This document shows, piece by piece, positions 1 to 7,037 of a DNA stretch of 22,348 nt. The notes under the pieces were generated by a model. The model had not been told where the DNA came from. It did no database searches and saw only the letters and a program-made list of their open reading frames with translations. The stretch lies in the NCBI GenBank assembly GCA_038251625.1, contig JBBSBE010000062.1:1-22348 (forward strand). Reading direction: 5' to 3'. A program made the position numbers and the translations under genes. The stretch is from JBBQXK01 sp038251625. Lineage in GTDB: Bacteria > Pseudomonadota > Alphaproteobacteria > Rhodobacterales > Rhodobacteraceae. The stretch's first letter is position 1. Each line of letters opens with the position of its first letter.

Positions 1-1
1 C

Positions 2-108
2 GGCTATTTCTCATCAATGGAGCTTTTGCAGGCCTTCACCTACTCGGTCAATGATCAATGCGCCCTGCCGTCCAATCAAATTGCCACGCTGTTGGGTTAT
101 CTGCACAT
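2..108 (+). pseudogene. DUF5765 membrane protein, 5' part, cut by IS
   Basis: This is an open frame entering from the window edge; its start lies outside. It encodes a segment containing MELLQAFTYSV and ALPSNQIATLLGYLH, which I recognise as the N-terminal part of the DUF5765 family of integral membrane proteins common in Rhodobacteraceae. The function of the family is unknown. The frame is interrupted by the insertion sequence starting at 109, and a stop codon occurs inside the IS at 140-142. If the IS and one target-site copy are deleted, the frame continues exactly into 1339-1984, so both fragments come from one gene. The family name rests on recalled resemblance; the disruption itself is read directly from the sequence. 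Confidence 0.8.
99..108. repeat. Left target-site duplication of the ISAs1 element
   Basis: The 10 bases ATCTGCACAT directly precede the left inverted repeat and recur perfectly at 1329-1338 just outside the right inverted repeat. Ten bases is within the range generated by ISAs1-family elements. The following CA is also shared by both copies, but it belongs to the IS end (CAGGG) on the left. Confidence 0.93.
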
Positions 109-126
109 CAGGGCAATCGCGTTTGG
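109..126 (+). repeat. Left terminal inverted repeat of ISAs1 element
   Basis: CAGGGCAATCGCGTTTGG matches the reverse complement of 1311-1328 at 17 of 18 positions (C against G at the sixth base). The CAGGG terminus fits ISAs1-family ends. Confidence 0.92.
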
Positions 127-127
127 C

Positions 128-1225
128 CTAAGCGTTGGCTAACTGATTGAGAAGGCTTAGAAGAAACGCATCGCTCCAACCTGCGCGCTTGAGTTTGATC
201 GAGAGCGACCCCTTTGAGTTGTCGCGTCGGGCGAGGTCGAGGGCGCGGCGGCGCAGGATGGCGATGTTAGCGGGGCCATGCTCCTTGCGGTTGCGGGAGG
301 CATCTTCCCGGAACGAGACGTCAAGTTGCCAGTGCAGGGCGTTCTCGATCCCCCAATGGGCGCGGGCGGTTGCCATGAAGACCTCGGGTTCGGGCATCCA
401 GGACAGGGCAAACGTGCGGGTTTCGGTCTGCACTTTGCCGTCGGTCTCCCGGCGTGCCTCGATCCGGCCGAAGGCTTGCAAGCCGGGGAAATCATGGTGT
501 TCGGCCAGTCCCTTGGCGGAAACGACCATGCCCGTCCTGGTCTCCTTGCGGCCATGCCCGACCTCCTCCTGCCGCGCGACCGGATGGTCTGGCGACACCT
601 TGCCGAAACAGGACCGGGCATCGGACAGGAGCGAGTCCTGATTGGCCTTCAGCGCCAGACAATAGTCACCGCTGCCTTGCCTGATCGCTGCAACCGTGCG
701 GCGATTGCAGTGCAACGCATCGGCGGTCACAACCTTACCTTTCAGCGCGATCAAACCGAGCACCTCGAGCGCCGCCTCCAGTTCGCCGCCATTGTCAGCG
801 GCAACGGTCGCCAGCGTCAGGCGCAGGCGCGCGGCGTAAGCCGAGACCATCATCCGGGTCCGCGCGCTCTGCCCCTTGTCACGCGCACCCCGCAGCGCCT
901 TGCCGTCGATGGCGATCACGTCCCCGTCACCAAGCTGCGCCGCGATTGCCGCCAGCACCCGCCCGAAGGCCGCATCCAGCGCTTTCGGGTCGATCATCCG
1001 GAACACCGTCGAAAAGGTGTCATGCGAGGGGATGGAATGCCGGAGCTTCAGGAAGTCCCTGAAAACATGCTCTTTCGCCTGGCCGAAGTCCGCCATCTCG
1101 GCACAGCTCGTCGCCCCGCAGAGGACCGCGACGAAGCCCACGACCAGAAGTTCACAAAGGTCGTGACGCGCGTTGTCAGCACGCGGATCGGGGATGTCAT
1201 CGAAGGCGGCGAGAAAAATGTCCAT
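128..1225 (-). CDS. ISAs1 family transposase
   Basis: This is a DDE transposase that would cut and insert the surrounding element. Counting from the ATG at 1225 it has 365 residues, the normal size for ISAs1 transposases. The N-terminal part carries the ISAs1-type helper domain (DIPDPRADNARHDL, then SCAEMADFG). The catalytic acids are probably D107 in AIDGKALRGA, D169 in VTADALHCN and E294 in WGIENALHWQLDV. The reading frame also opens further upstream: an ATG at 1270 lies inside the element, and one at 1393 lies outside it and can be excluded. I prefer 1225 because the protein then starts MDIFLAAFDDIPDP like relatives I remember; 1270 remains possible. No frameshift or internal stop is visible. 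Confidence 0.95.
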   Translation of the reverse strand: MDIFLAAFDDIPDPRADNARHDLCELLVVGFVAVLCGATSCAEMADFGQAKEHVFRDFLKLRHSIPSHDTFSTVFRMIDPKALDAAFGRVLAAIAAQLGDGDVIAIDGKALRGARDKGQSARTRMMVSAYAARLRLTLATVAADNGGELEAALEVLGLIALKGKVVTADALHCNRRTVAAIRQGSGDYCLALKANQDSLLSDARSCFGKVSPDHPVARQEEVGHGRKETRTGMVVSAKGLAEHHDFPGLQAFGRIEARRETDGKVQTETRTFALSWMPEPEVFMATARAHWGIENALHWQLDVSFREDASRNRKEHGPANIAILRRRALDLARRDNSKGSLSIKLKRAGWSDAFLLSLLNQLANA

Positions 1226-1310
1226 GCGGGGAACGGGCTCCAGAAGGGCGATCGCCGCCCAAGAATCCATCTCCACGCAGACCGCAAGACCCCTCAGATC
1301 AGACCAAATC

Positions 1311-1328
1311 CCAAACGCGATTCCCCTG
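1311..1328 (-). repeat. Right terminal inverted repeat of ISAs1 element
   Basis: CCAAACGCGATTCCCCTG is the inverted partner of 109-126 with one mismatch. Confidence 0.92.
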
Positions 1329-1338
1329 ATCTGCACAT
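1329..1338. repeat. Right target-site duplication of the ISAs1 element
   Basis: ATCTGCACAT is identical to 99-108 and directly abuts the right inverted repeat. Confidence 0.93.
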
Positions 1339-1984
1339 CACGGTCCAGCCGTTCTTCATCAATATGCCTTCGATGTACTTCATACCCACCCATGTTCGCG
1401 AGAAAATCCAGTGGCCGGTATTTGCAATCTGCTTTGCTTCGGCAGTCATCATGCTTCTGCAGCTTTACCCGTTTGAACGGGCAGGGTCATGTCCGCTTGG
1501 ACAGGTACTGTGCGCTGAGCGCCTATGTTCCGTGTCCGGAGAATGGCATATCGCTTGGGAAGCTCCGTCAAACGGTATGCTGAACTTCATAACTGTCAAT
1601 TCGTGGGCATCATTCCTGACCGCATATCCCAATTATTTCGTCGCGGCATTTTTGATGCCGCTCATATACGGATCCTGGCGACTAACTGTGTACCATTTCC
1701 TGATCGGTCCACGATTGGCCATGTTGCTGACCAGCAACCCTAATGAAGTCGCCGCCATCTGGTGCCTGCTATCGATCGGAATCCTGTTGCTTGTCGTCAA
1801 AACATCCTTAAGGCGCTTCGTGTTCGTGAAGTCATGGTGGTTGTGGCCAAAACAAATCGCCTGGAACGGCGATGTACAATCGGCTGTTCTTTGCGGGCAA
1901 GGGCAACGGCCAAACGAGCGCGCCCGGCAGGTGCCCGGCTCCAAGGGAATACTCATCAAATTTATTAACGCGCCAAAACTCTAA
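1329..1984 (+). pseudogene. DUF5765 membrane protein, 3' part, cut by IS
   Basis: This frame continues 2-108 after the IS: VQPFFINM, then YFIPTHVREKIQWPVF, a hydrophobic helix (AICFASAVIMLLQLYP), a cysteine-bearing loop (CPLGQVLCAERLCSVSGEWHIAW), AAFLMPLIYGSW, and a late helix (IWCLLSIGILLLVV) before a basic WWLWPK stretch. These features fit the C-terminal two thirds of DUF5765 membrane proteins. The last 40 or so residues, after WWLWPK, look less like the family and may be an extension or drift. The gene has no start of its own here. A frame that opens inside the IS (ATG at 278) reads into it, but that is antisense to the transposase and unlikely to be expressed usefully. Its native function is unknown. 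Confidence 0.8.
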
Positions 1985-2198
1985 CCTACCGAATGCACGA
2001 CGCTTGATTGCCGTGACAGTCGACTGATCGAGGTTAGTGCCATCCGCACACCGTCTGTCAGGCTAGGATACTCTGGCGGCTAAGGCTGGTCCGTCAAGGA
2101 GGTTTGACGATACCGGCATCCAACGCGGTGTGCTTTGACACCTGTTGTCGGTGCCAACATTCGGCCAATTTCAGCGCCGCTCATGCCGCGGAGCATGC

Positions 2199-2203
2199 GA
2201 GGA
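2199..2203 (+). promoter_or_regulatory. Ribosome binding site setting the dehydrogenase small-subunit start
   Basis: GAGGA lies five bases before the ATG at 2209. The frame is open 105 bases further upstream, but no comparable site supports an earlier start, and starting at 2209 places the Tat signal at the N-terminus. Confidence 0.7.
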
Positions 2204-2208
2204 CGATA

Positions 2209-2904
2209 ATGCCGCAATTTCCGTTTCAAAGCACTCGTCGCAGCTTTCTTGCCGGCACCGCCGCTGGGGCCACTCTGAGCATCCTCGCCTTTCAGGCGCG
2301 TGCCCAAGCGGCCAGAGAGGTGCCGCTGGCCGAGTATAAGCCCGAATACCTCAGCGTCACTGAGTATGCCTTTGTCATGGCCGCGACCGCCCGTCTGATC
2401 CCATCCGAAGGCGACGGCCCCGGTGCCATTGAAGCCCGCGTTCCGGTGTTCATCGACCGCCAACTGGCTGGCGATTTTGGCACTGCCGCCGATCTTTACA
2501 TGGAGGGCCCGTTCAGCCCTGAGGCCGATCCCAACCTCGGCACGCAGACAGCACTGTCCCCCGCCGAAATATATCGGCAGGGCATCGCCGCCTTTGACAC
2601 CTGGTGCGACGACACGCATGGCGCGCCGTTTGCCGATCTTGACACGGGCAAGCAGGACGCGGCGCTGACGGCGCTGTCAAAGGACGAGGTAACCCTTGCC
2701 CCCGACCTGCGCGAGTTTTGGTCGCTGCTGCTGCAAAACACCAAGGAAGGCTATTTTTCCGACCCGCAATACGGCGGGAATGCTGGCATGGAATCCTGGA
2801 TCTACATTGGCTTTCCCGGCGCGCGGGCCAATTATTACGACTGGGTGGGCCGACCAGAGGCCTATCCGCTCGGCCCTGTCGACATCGCTGGCGAGAGGGC
2901 TTGA
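2209..2904 (+). CDS. Gluconate 2-dehydrogenase subunit 3 family protein (Tat-exported small subunit)
   Basis: This is the small subunit of a membrane-bound three-subunit sugar or polyol dehydrogenase. It is 231 residues long from the ATG at 2209. A twin-arginine signal is clear: STRRSFLAG at residues 8-16, a hydrophobic stretch, and a likely AxA cleavage near residues 30-34. In this family (gluconate 2-dehydrogenase, fructose and FAD-glucose dehydrogenases) the small subunit escorts the flavoprotein through the Tat system and stabilises the complex. The C-terminal part, with SLLLQNTKEGYFSDPQYGGN and MESWIYIGFPGARANYYDW, matches the conserved core of subunit 3. Three bases separate its stop from the next ATG, so the three genes at 2209-5991 form one operon. 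The substrate cannot be read from this subunit. Confidence 0.92.
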   Translation: MPQFPFQSTRRSFLAGTAAGATLSILAFQARAQAAREVPLAEYKPEYLSVTEYAFVMAATARLIPSEGDGPGAIEARVPVFIDRQLAGDFGTAADLYMEGPFSPEADPNLGTQTALSPAEIYRQGIAAFDTWCDDTHGAPFADLDTGKQDAALTALSKDEVTLAPDLREFWSLLLQNTKEGYFSDPQYGGNAGMESWIYIGFPGARANYYDWVGRPEAYPLGPVDIAGERA

Positions 2905-2907
2905 ACC

Positions 2908-4677
2908 ATGACAAGAACCGACCCCAAAAAGGACGTCGTGATTATCGGGCTGGGCTGGACGGGGTCCATCCTCGGGATGGAACTGGCGCAGGAGGGGCTA
3001 GACATTCTCGCCCTGGAACGTGGTCCAGACCGCGAGACGGTGCCGGACTTTCAATACCCCAAGGTAATTGACGAGCTGAAATACGGCATCCGTCTTGGCT
3101 TTATGCAAAAGCCGAAGAATTCGACCCTCACGATCCGCCTCACGCTTGACGATGTGGCACAGCCCTATCGTCGGCTGGGCTCATTTCTGCCCGGTGACGG
3201 CGTCGGCGGCGCAGGCATCCACTGGAACGGCCAGACCTGGCGCCCGCAGGAAATTGAGCTGCGCCTGAAATCCTATGTCGAGGAAACGTTCGGGGCCGCG
3301 ACGATCCCGGCTGGCATGACGATCCAGGACTGGGGCGTCAGCTATGCCGAAATGGAGCCATTCTTCGACCGCTTTGAATACGTGGCGGGCATTGCGGGCA
3401 AGGCCGGTAATATCAAGGGCGAGGTTCAGGCGGGCGGCAATCCGTTCGAGGCGCCCCGCAGCCGCGACTATCCTATGCCGCCGATGAAACAGGGCGTCGA
3501 TGCGCAAATGTTTGCCAAGACCGCCGCGGCACTGGGGCTGCATCCGTTTCCGCGCCCGGCCGCCAACGCAAGCCAAGCCTACACCAACGAATACGGGATG
3601 CAGCTTGGCCCCTGCAACTATTGCGGCTTTTGCGAGCGTTACGGCTGCGCAAACTATTCGAAATCCAGCCCACAGACCTGCATCCTTGACGCACTGAAGC
3701 GGATGCCGAACTTCAGCTACAAGGTAAATTCCGAAGTGCTGAAAATCGAATTGGCCGAGGATGGCAAGACCGCCACCGGTGTCACCTATTTCGACGAGGC
3801 GGCGCAGGAAGAGGTGTTTCAGCCCGCCGATCTGGTGATCGTTGCCGCCTATGCGCTCCACAATGTGCATCTGATGCTGCTGTCGGGCATTGGTGAGCCA
3901 TGGGACCCCGTGCAGCAGACCGGCACCACCGGCAAGAATTATTGCTATCAGATGACAGGCGGTACATCGCTGTTCTTCAAGGATGTCGAATTCAATCCCT
4001 TTGCCGCTGCCGGATCGAACGGCATCTCGATCGACGATTACGCCATCAGTCAGATCGACTTTGCCAAGGAAGGCTTCATAGGCGGCAGCTATATCACCGC
4101 CGGAATATCGAACGGTCAGCCGATCCGTGGCATCTCGCTGCCCAAAGGCACCTCGACTTGGGGTGCTGGCTGGAAGCAGGGGATCGGCGATTGGTACGGT
4201 CATGCGATGAGCATCGGCTCGCACGGGTCGAACATGGCCTACCGCGATTGCTGCCTTGATCTTGATCCGACCTATACCGACCGGCACGGCCGCCCGCTTA
4301 TGCGGATGACGTTCAACTGGAAGGACAACGACATCAGGATGACGCAGTTCATGCGCGCCAAGATCGAACCGATCGCCGAGGCGATGCAACCCGACAGCTG
4401 GCAATCAGAATACAAGGCCGAGGGGGCGCAATATGACGTGCGTCCCTATCAGACCACGCATAACGTCGGCGGCGCGATCATGGGAACGGACCCCAAGACC
4501 TCGGCGCTGAACCGCTATTTGCAGGCATGGGGGCAGCACAATGTTTTCGTGATGGGGGCCTCTGCCTTTCCGCAGAATATCCAGTATAATCCGACAGGCA
4601 CGGTAGGCGCGCTGGCCTATTGGGCAGCGGAGGCGATCCGCAAGGATTACCTGCCAAATCCGCGTCCCTTGGTCTGA
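2908..4677 (+). CDS. GMC-family FAD dehydrogenase, large subunit (gluconate 2-dehydrogenase-like)
   Basis: This is the catalytic flavoprotein of the dehydrogenase complex, 589 residues. An ADP-binding GLGWTG motif (residues 14-19) with acidic E37 marks the FAD domain near the N-terminus, and DGVGGAGIHWNGQTWRP (about 97-113) is a second FAD-contact segment. The probable GMC catalytic pair is H518 in TTHNVGG and N561 in QYNPTGT. Cysteines 236, 239, 242 and 247 (CNYCGFCERYGC) resemble the cluster that holds a 3Fe-4S centre in FAD-glucose and fructose dehydrogenases, so electrons probably pass from FAD through an iron-sulfur centre to the cytochrome subunit. It has no signal peptide, which fits co-export with the Tat-bearing small subunit. 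The substrate is unknown; gluconate, 2-ketogluconate, sorbitol, fructose or another aldose/polyol are all possible. Confidence 0.93.
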   Translation: MTRTDPKKDVVIIGLGWTGSILGMELAQEGLDILALERGPDRETVPDFQYPKVIDELKYGIRLGFMQKPKNSTLTIRLTLDDVAQPYRRLGSFLPGDGVGGAGIHWNGQTWRPQEIELRLKSYVEETFGAATIPAGMTIQDWGVSYAEMEPFFDRFEYVAGIAGKAGNIKGEVQAGGNPFEAPRSRDYPMPPMKQGVDAQMFAKTAAALGLHPFPRPAANASQAYTNEYGMQLGPCNYCGFCERYGCANYSKSSPQTCILDALKRMPNFSYKVNSEVLKIELAEDGKTATGVTYFDEAAQEEVFQPADLVIVAAYALHNVHLMLLSGIGEPWDPVQQTGTTGKNYCYQMTGGTSLFFKDVEFNPFAAAGSNGISIDDYAISQIDFAKEGFIGGSYITAGISNGQPIRGISLPKGTSTWGAGWKQGIGDWYGHAMSIGSHGSNMAYRDCCLDLDPTYTDRHGRPLMRMTFNWKDNDIRMTQFMRAKIEPIAEAMQPDSWQSEYKAEGAQYDVRPYQTTHNVGGAIMGTDPKTSALNRYLQAWGQHNVFVMGASAFPQNIQYNPTGTVGALAYWAAEAIRKDYLPNPRPLV

Positions 4678-4686
4678 GGGCGCATC

Positions 4687-5991
4687 ATGAACAAATTCCT
4701 TCGCTATGCTGTCCTCGCCGCCGCCATTGTTCTGGTGGGTTTTCTGGCCTTTCTCTATGTGCCGGTGCAGCGTACGCCCGCGCAGACGGCGTTTGCCGAC
4801 GATTACCCGGTGCCCGACGGCGCGGGCGCATATACCATGCGCACCGCCGATTGTGCGGCCTGCCACACTGCCGAGGACGGCCAGCCATTCGCCGGGGGCC
4901 GCGCGATCATCAGCCCGGTTGGGACGATCTATTCCTCCAACATCACTCCCGACCTTGAGACTGGAATTGGCCGCTACACGCTCGATGGGTTTCGTGCGGC
5001 ACTTTATGATGGTGTGCGCCCGGACGGGTCGCACCTTTATCCCGCAATGCCATACGAGAATTATCGCAAGCTGACCGAACGGGATGTGCGTGCCCTGTAT
5101 GGCTACTTTCAAAACGAAGTGCCGCCGGTGAAGGCAACGAGGCTCCCGAACGACCTCAGCTTTCCGTTCAACCTCAGCTGGGGCTTGCGGGCGTGGAAAT
5201 GGGTTGCCCTCGGCGATCCCGGCTTTACCGCCAGTTCCAGTGACGCTGAGTTGGCACGGGGCCAATATCTTGTCGAAGGCCCCGGCCACTGCGGTGCCTG
5301 CCACAGCCCACGCAACGCCGTGATGGCACAAGCCGCGCTGACCGGTGCCGAACAGGCGTTCCTGTCGGGCGGTCAGATTGCCGGTTGGACCGCACCACCA
5401 CTGCGTGGCGCAGATAGCGCGATTCAAGGGTGGACCGCCGACGACATCAAGCTGATCCTTTCAACGGCACGCAACGCCCATTCGGCGATCAACGGCGAAA
5501 TGCAATTGGTGGTACGCGATTCAAGCCAATACATGACGGACGGCGACCTCACGGCCATTGCCGCCTATCTCGGTTCGCTGAACGATGCGGCGGCGACACC
5601 GGCACCTGCGGGACAAACCGACACCGAGAAACTGCTGATCTCGGCCGACCCCTCGATGGACCTTGGCCCACGGCTCTATCTCGACAATTGCGCTGCCTGC
5701 CACTTTTCAAACGGACGCGGCGCGGACGAGGTGTTCCCCGAGCTTGACGGATCATCGCTTGTCACCGCGAAAAGTCCAACCGGTCTGATCTCGATGATCC
5801 TGCATGGGGGCGAACTGCCCTCGACCGCGGAGCGGCCAGAACGGCTGCGGATGCCAGGCTTCGGCGACCGACTGAGTGATGACGAAGTCGCCACGCTGGC
5901 CACCTTCCTGCGGCAGGCCTGGACCAATAGGGCGGACCTTGTCACCACCGCCGCCGTAGCCGACCTCCGCGAAGCCGCAGAAAACAAATGA
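4687..5991 (+). CDS. Tri-haem cytochrome c subunit of membrane-bound dehydrogenase
   Basis: This is the electron-transfer and anchoring subunit, 434 residues. An N-terminal hydrophobic helix (residues 7-24) acts as signal or anchor. Three covalent haem sites are present: CAACH at 56-60, CGACH at 202-206 and CAACH at 335-339. Each domain has a plausible distal methionine ligand (M121 in LYPAMPYENY, M272 in GEMQLVV, M389 in LRMPGFG). Three haems and the gene order small subunit, flavoprotein, cytochrome are standard for gluconate, sorbitol and fructose dehydrogenases that deliver electrons to ubiquinone. It starts nine bases after the flavoprotein stop. No obvious terminator follows; the next gene is in the same direction 67 bases on and could be co-transcribed. 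Confidence 0.93.
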   Translation: MNKFLRYAVLAAAIVLVGFLAFLYVPVQRTPAQTAFADDYPVPDGAGAYTMRTADCAACHTAEDGQPFAGGRAIISPVGTIYSSNITPDLETGIGRYTLDGFRAALYDGVRPDGSHLYPAMPYENYRKLTERDVRALYGYFQNEVPPVKATRLPNDLSFPFNLSWGLRAWKWVALGDPGFTASSSDAELARGQYLVEGPGHCGACHSPRNAVMAQAALTGAEQAFLSGGQIAGWTAPPLRGADSAIQGWTADDIKLILSTARNAHSAINGEMQLVVRDSSQYMTDGDLTAIAAYLGSLNDAAATPAPAGQTDTEKLLISADPSMDLGPRLYLDNCAACHFSNGRGADEVFPELDGSSLVTAKSPTGLISMILHGGELPSTAERPERLRMPGFGDRLSDDEVATLATFLRQAWTNRADLVTTAAVADLREAAENK

Positions 5992-6058
5992 GAATCGTCA
6001 TCCTTTGTCACTGGATGGGGGCTGACCGGCTCACAACGCGCACAAGGCGGGCACGAAC

Positions 6059-6985
6059 ATGGCACGGCACGACAGCACCACTGCGCTCTACGCGGCCCTG
6101 TTCGGCAATCTGGCCATAGCAATCACCAAGTTTATCGCGGCCGGGATCACCGGCGGCTCGGCGATGCTGAGCGAGGGCGTGCACAGTCTCGTCGATTGCG
6201 GCAACGAAATTCTGCTGCTTTACGGGCAGAAACGCGCCGCAAAGCCCCCGGACGCCGAACACCCCGTTGGTTATGGGCGCGAGCTTTACTTCTGGTGTTT
6301 CGTGGTCGCCATGATGCTCTTCGCACTGGGGGCGGGAATTTCGATATATGAAGGCGTCATCCACATCCTCGATCCCGCGCCGATCACCCGGCCGGGGATC
6401 ATCTTCATCGTGTTCGGGCTCGCCCTTGTGTTCGAGTCGATCTCGCTCTGGTTCGCATGGCGGGCATTCCGAAAGACCAAGGGACGCCATAGCATTTGGC
6501 AAGCGGTCAGGCGCAGCAAGGATCCAACGTCTTTCACGGTTTTCCTTGAGGATTCTGCAGCACTGATTGGGATCGTGATCGCCATGGCGGGGACGGCAAT
6601 TTCGGTCGTGACGGAGAACCCGGTCTGGGATGGGGCGGCGTCGGTCGCGATCGGCGTTCTGCTGGCTGGTGTTGCGGTCGTCCTTGCACGCGAAAGCAAG
6701 CAACTGCTGGTGGGAGAGACCGCCGAAGCGGAGGTTGTCGCAGCACTTCGGACGACCGTTGCCGCGCATCCCAAAGTCCGGCGCATCGTTGATCTGATCA
6801 CGGTCCAGCTGGGTGCAGAGGAGGTGTTCGCGGCCTTCACGCTGGAATTTCCCGACGAGATGACGATCCCGGATCTGGAGCATCTGATCGGTGCAATCGG
6901 CAGCGCAGTACGCCAAAAGCACCCAGAGGTGACGCGTATCTTCGTCCGATCCGAACCGCGAATGCGGGCAATCGTAGCCGTGTAA
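6059..6985 (+). CDS. Cation diffusion facilitator (CDF) family transporter
   Basis: This is a 308-residue inner-membrane metal-ion/proton exchanger. The N-terminal helix is followed by SAMLSEGVHSLVD, with the metal ligands H42 and D46 of transmembrane helix 2, then HPVGYGRELYFW (residues 68-79), a strong CDF signature. In helix 5 the usual HxxxD is replaced by FLEDSAALIG (E164, D165), a variant I associate with the SLC30A9-like branch rather than classic zinc exporters. About six hydrophobic segments come before a short cytoplasmic domain (about residue 220 to the end). The ion carried cannot be settled from sequence. It is 67 bases downstream of the dehydrogenase operon and converges with the next gene. 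The ATG at 6059 has only a weak upstream purine-rich site. Confidence 0.92.
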   Translation: MARHDSTTALYAALFGNLAIAITKFIAAGITGGSAMLSEGVHSLVDCGNEILLLYGQKRAAKPPDAEHPVGYGRELYFWCFVVAMMLFALGAGISIYEGVIHILDPAPITRPGIIFIVFGLALVFESISLWFAWRAFRKTKGRHSIWQAVRRSKDPTSFTVFLEDSAALIGIVIAMAGTAISVVTENPVWDGAASVAIGVLLAGVAVVLARESKQLLVGETAEAEVVAALRTTVAAHPKVRRIVDLITVQLGAEEVFAAFTLEFPDEMTIPDLEHLIGAIGSAVRQKHPEVTRIFVRSEPRMRAIVAV

Positions 6986-7037
6986 GTTTCGATCAGGTTC
7001 ATCTTCGCGTCCGAAGGTCGCAATATTACGCTCCGAT

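Larger units (their letters stand above)
109..1328 (-). mobile_element. ISAs1-family insertion sequence, complete
   Basis: This is a 1220-bp element with 18-bp terminal inverted repeats (17 of 18 matching), one transposase gene on the minus strand that fills almost all of it, and a perfect 10-bp direct repeat at both ends. All parts are intact, so the insertion is probably recent and the element may still be mobile. It sits inside a DUF5765 membrane-protein gene. IS plus one target copy is 1230 bp, a multiple of three, so the downstream host frame stays in phase with the upstream one. Confidence 0.95.

Noticed and set aside
278..1984. 568-codon plus-strand frame through the IS into the DUF5765 remnant
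   Set aside because: Most of it is antisense to a clearly real transposase; only the last part (from 1339) is genuine coding sequence and that belongs to the disrupted gene.
3181..4404. 407-codon minus-strand frame
   Set aside because: Antisense shadow of the GMC flavoprotein in GC-rich DNA; the protein resembles nothing and the sense frame has clear motifs.
4405..5427. 340-codon minus-strand frame
   Set aside because: Antisense to the flavoprotein end and the cytochrome c gene with its three haem motifs.
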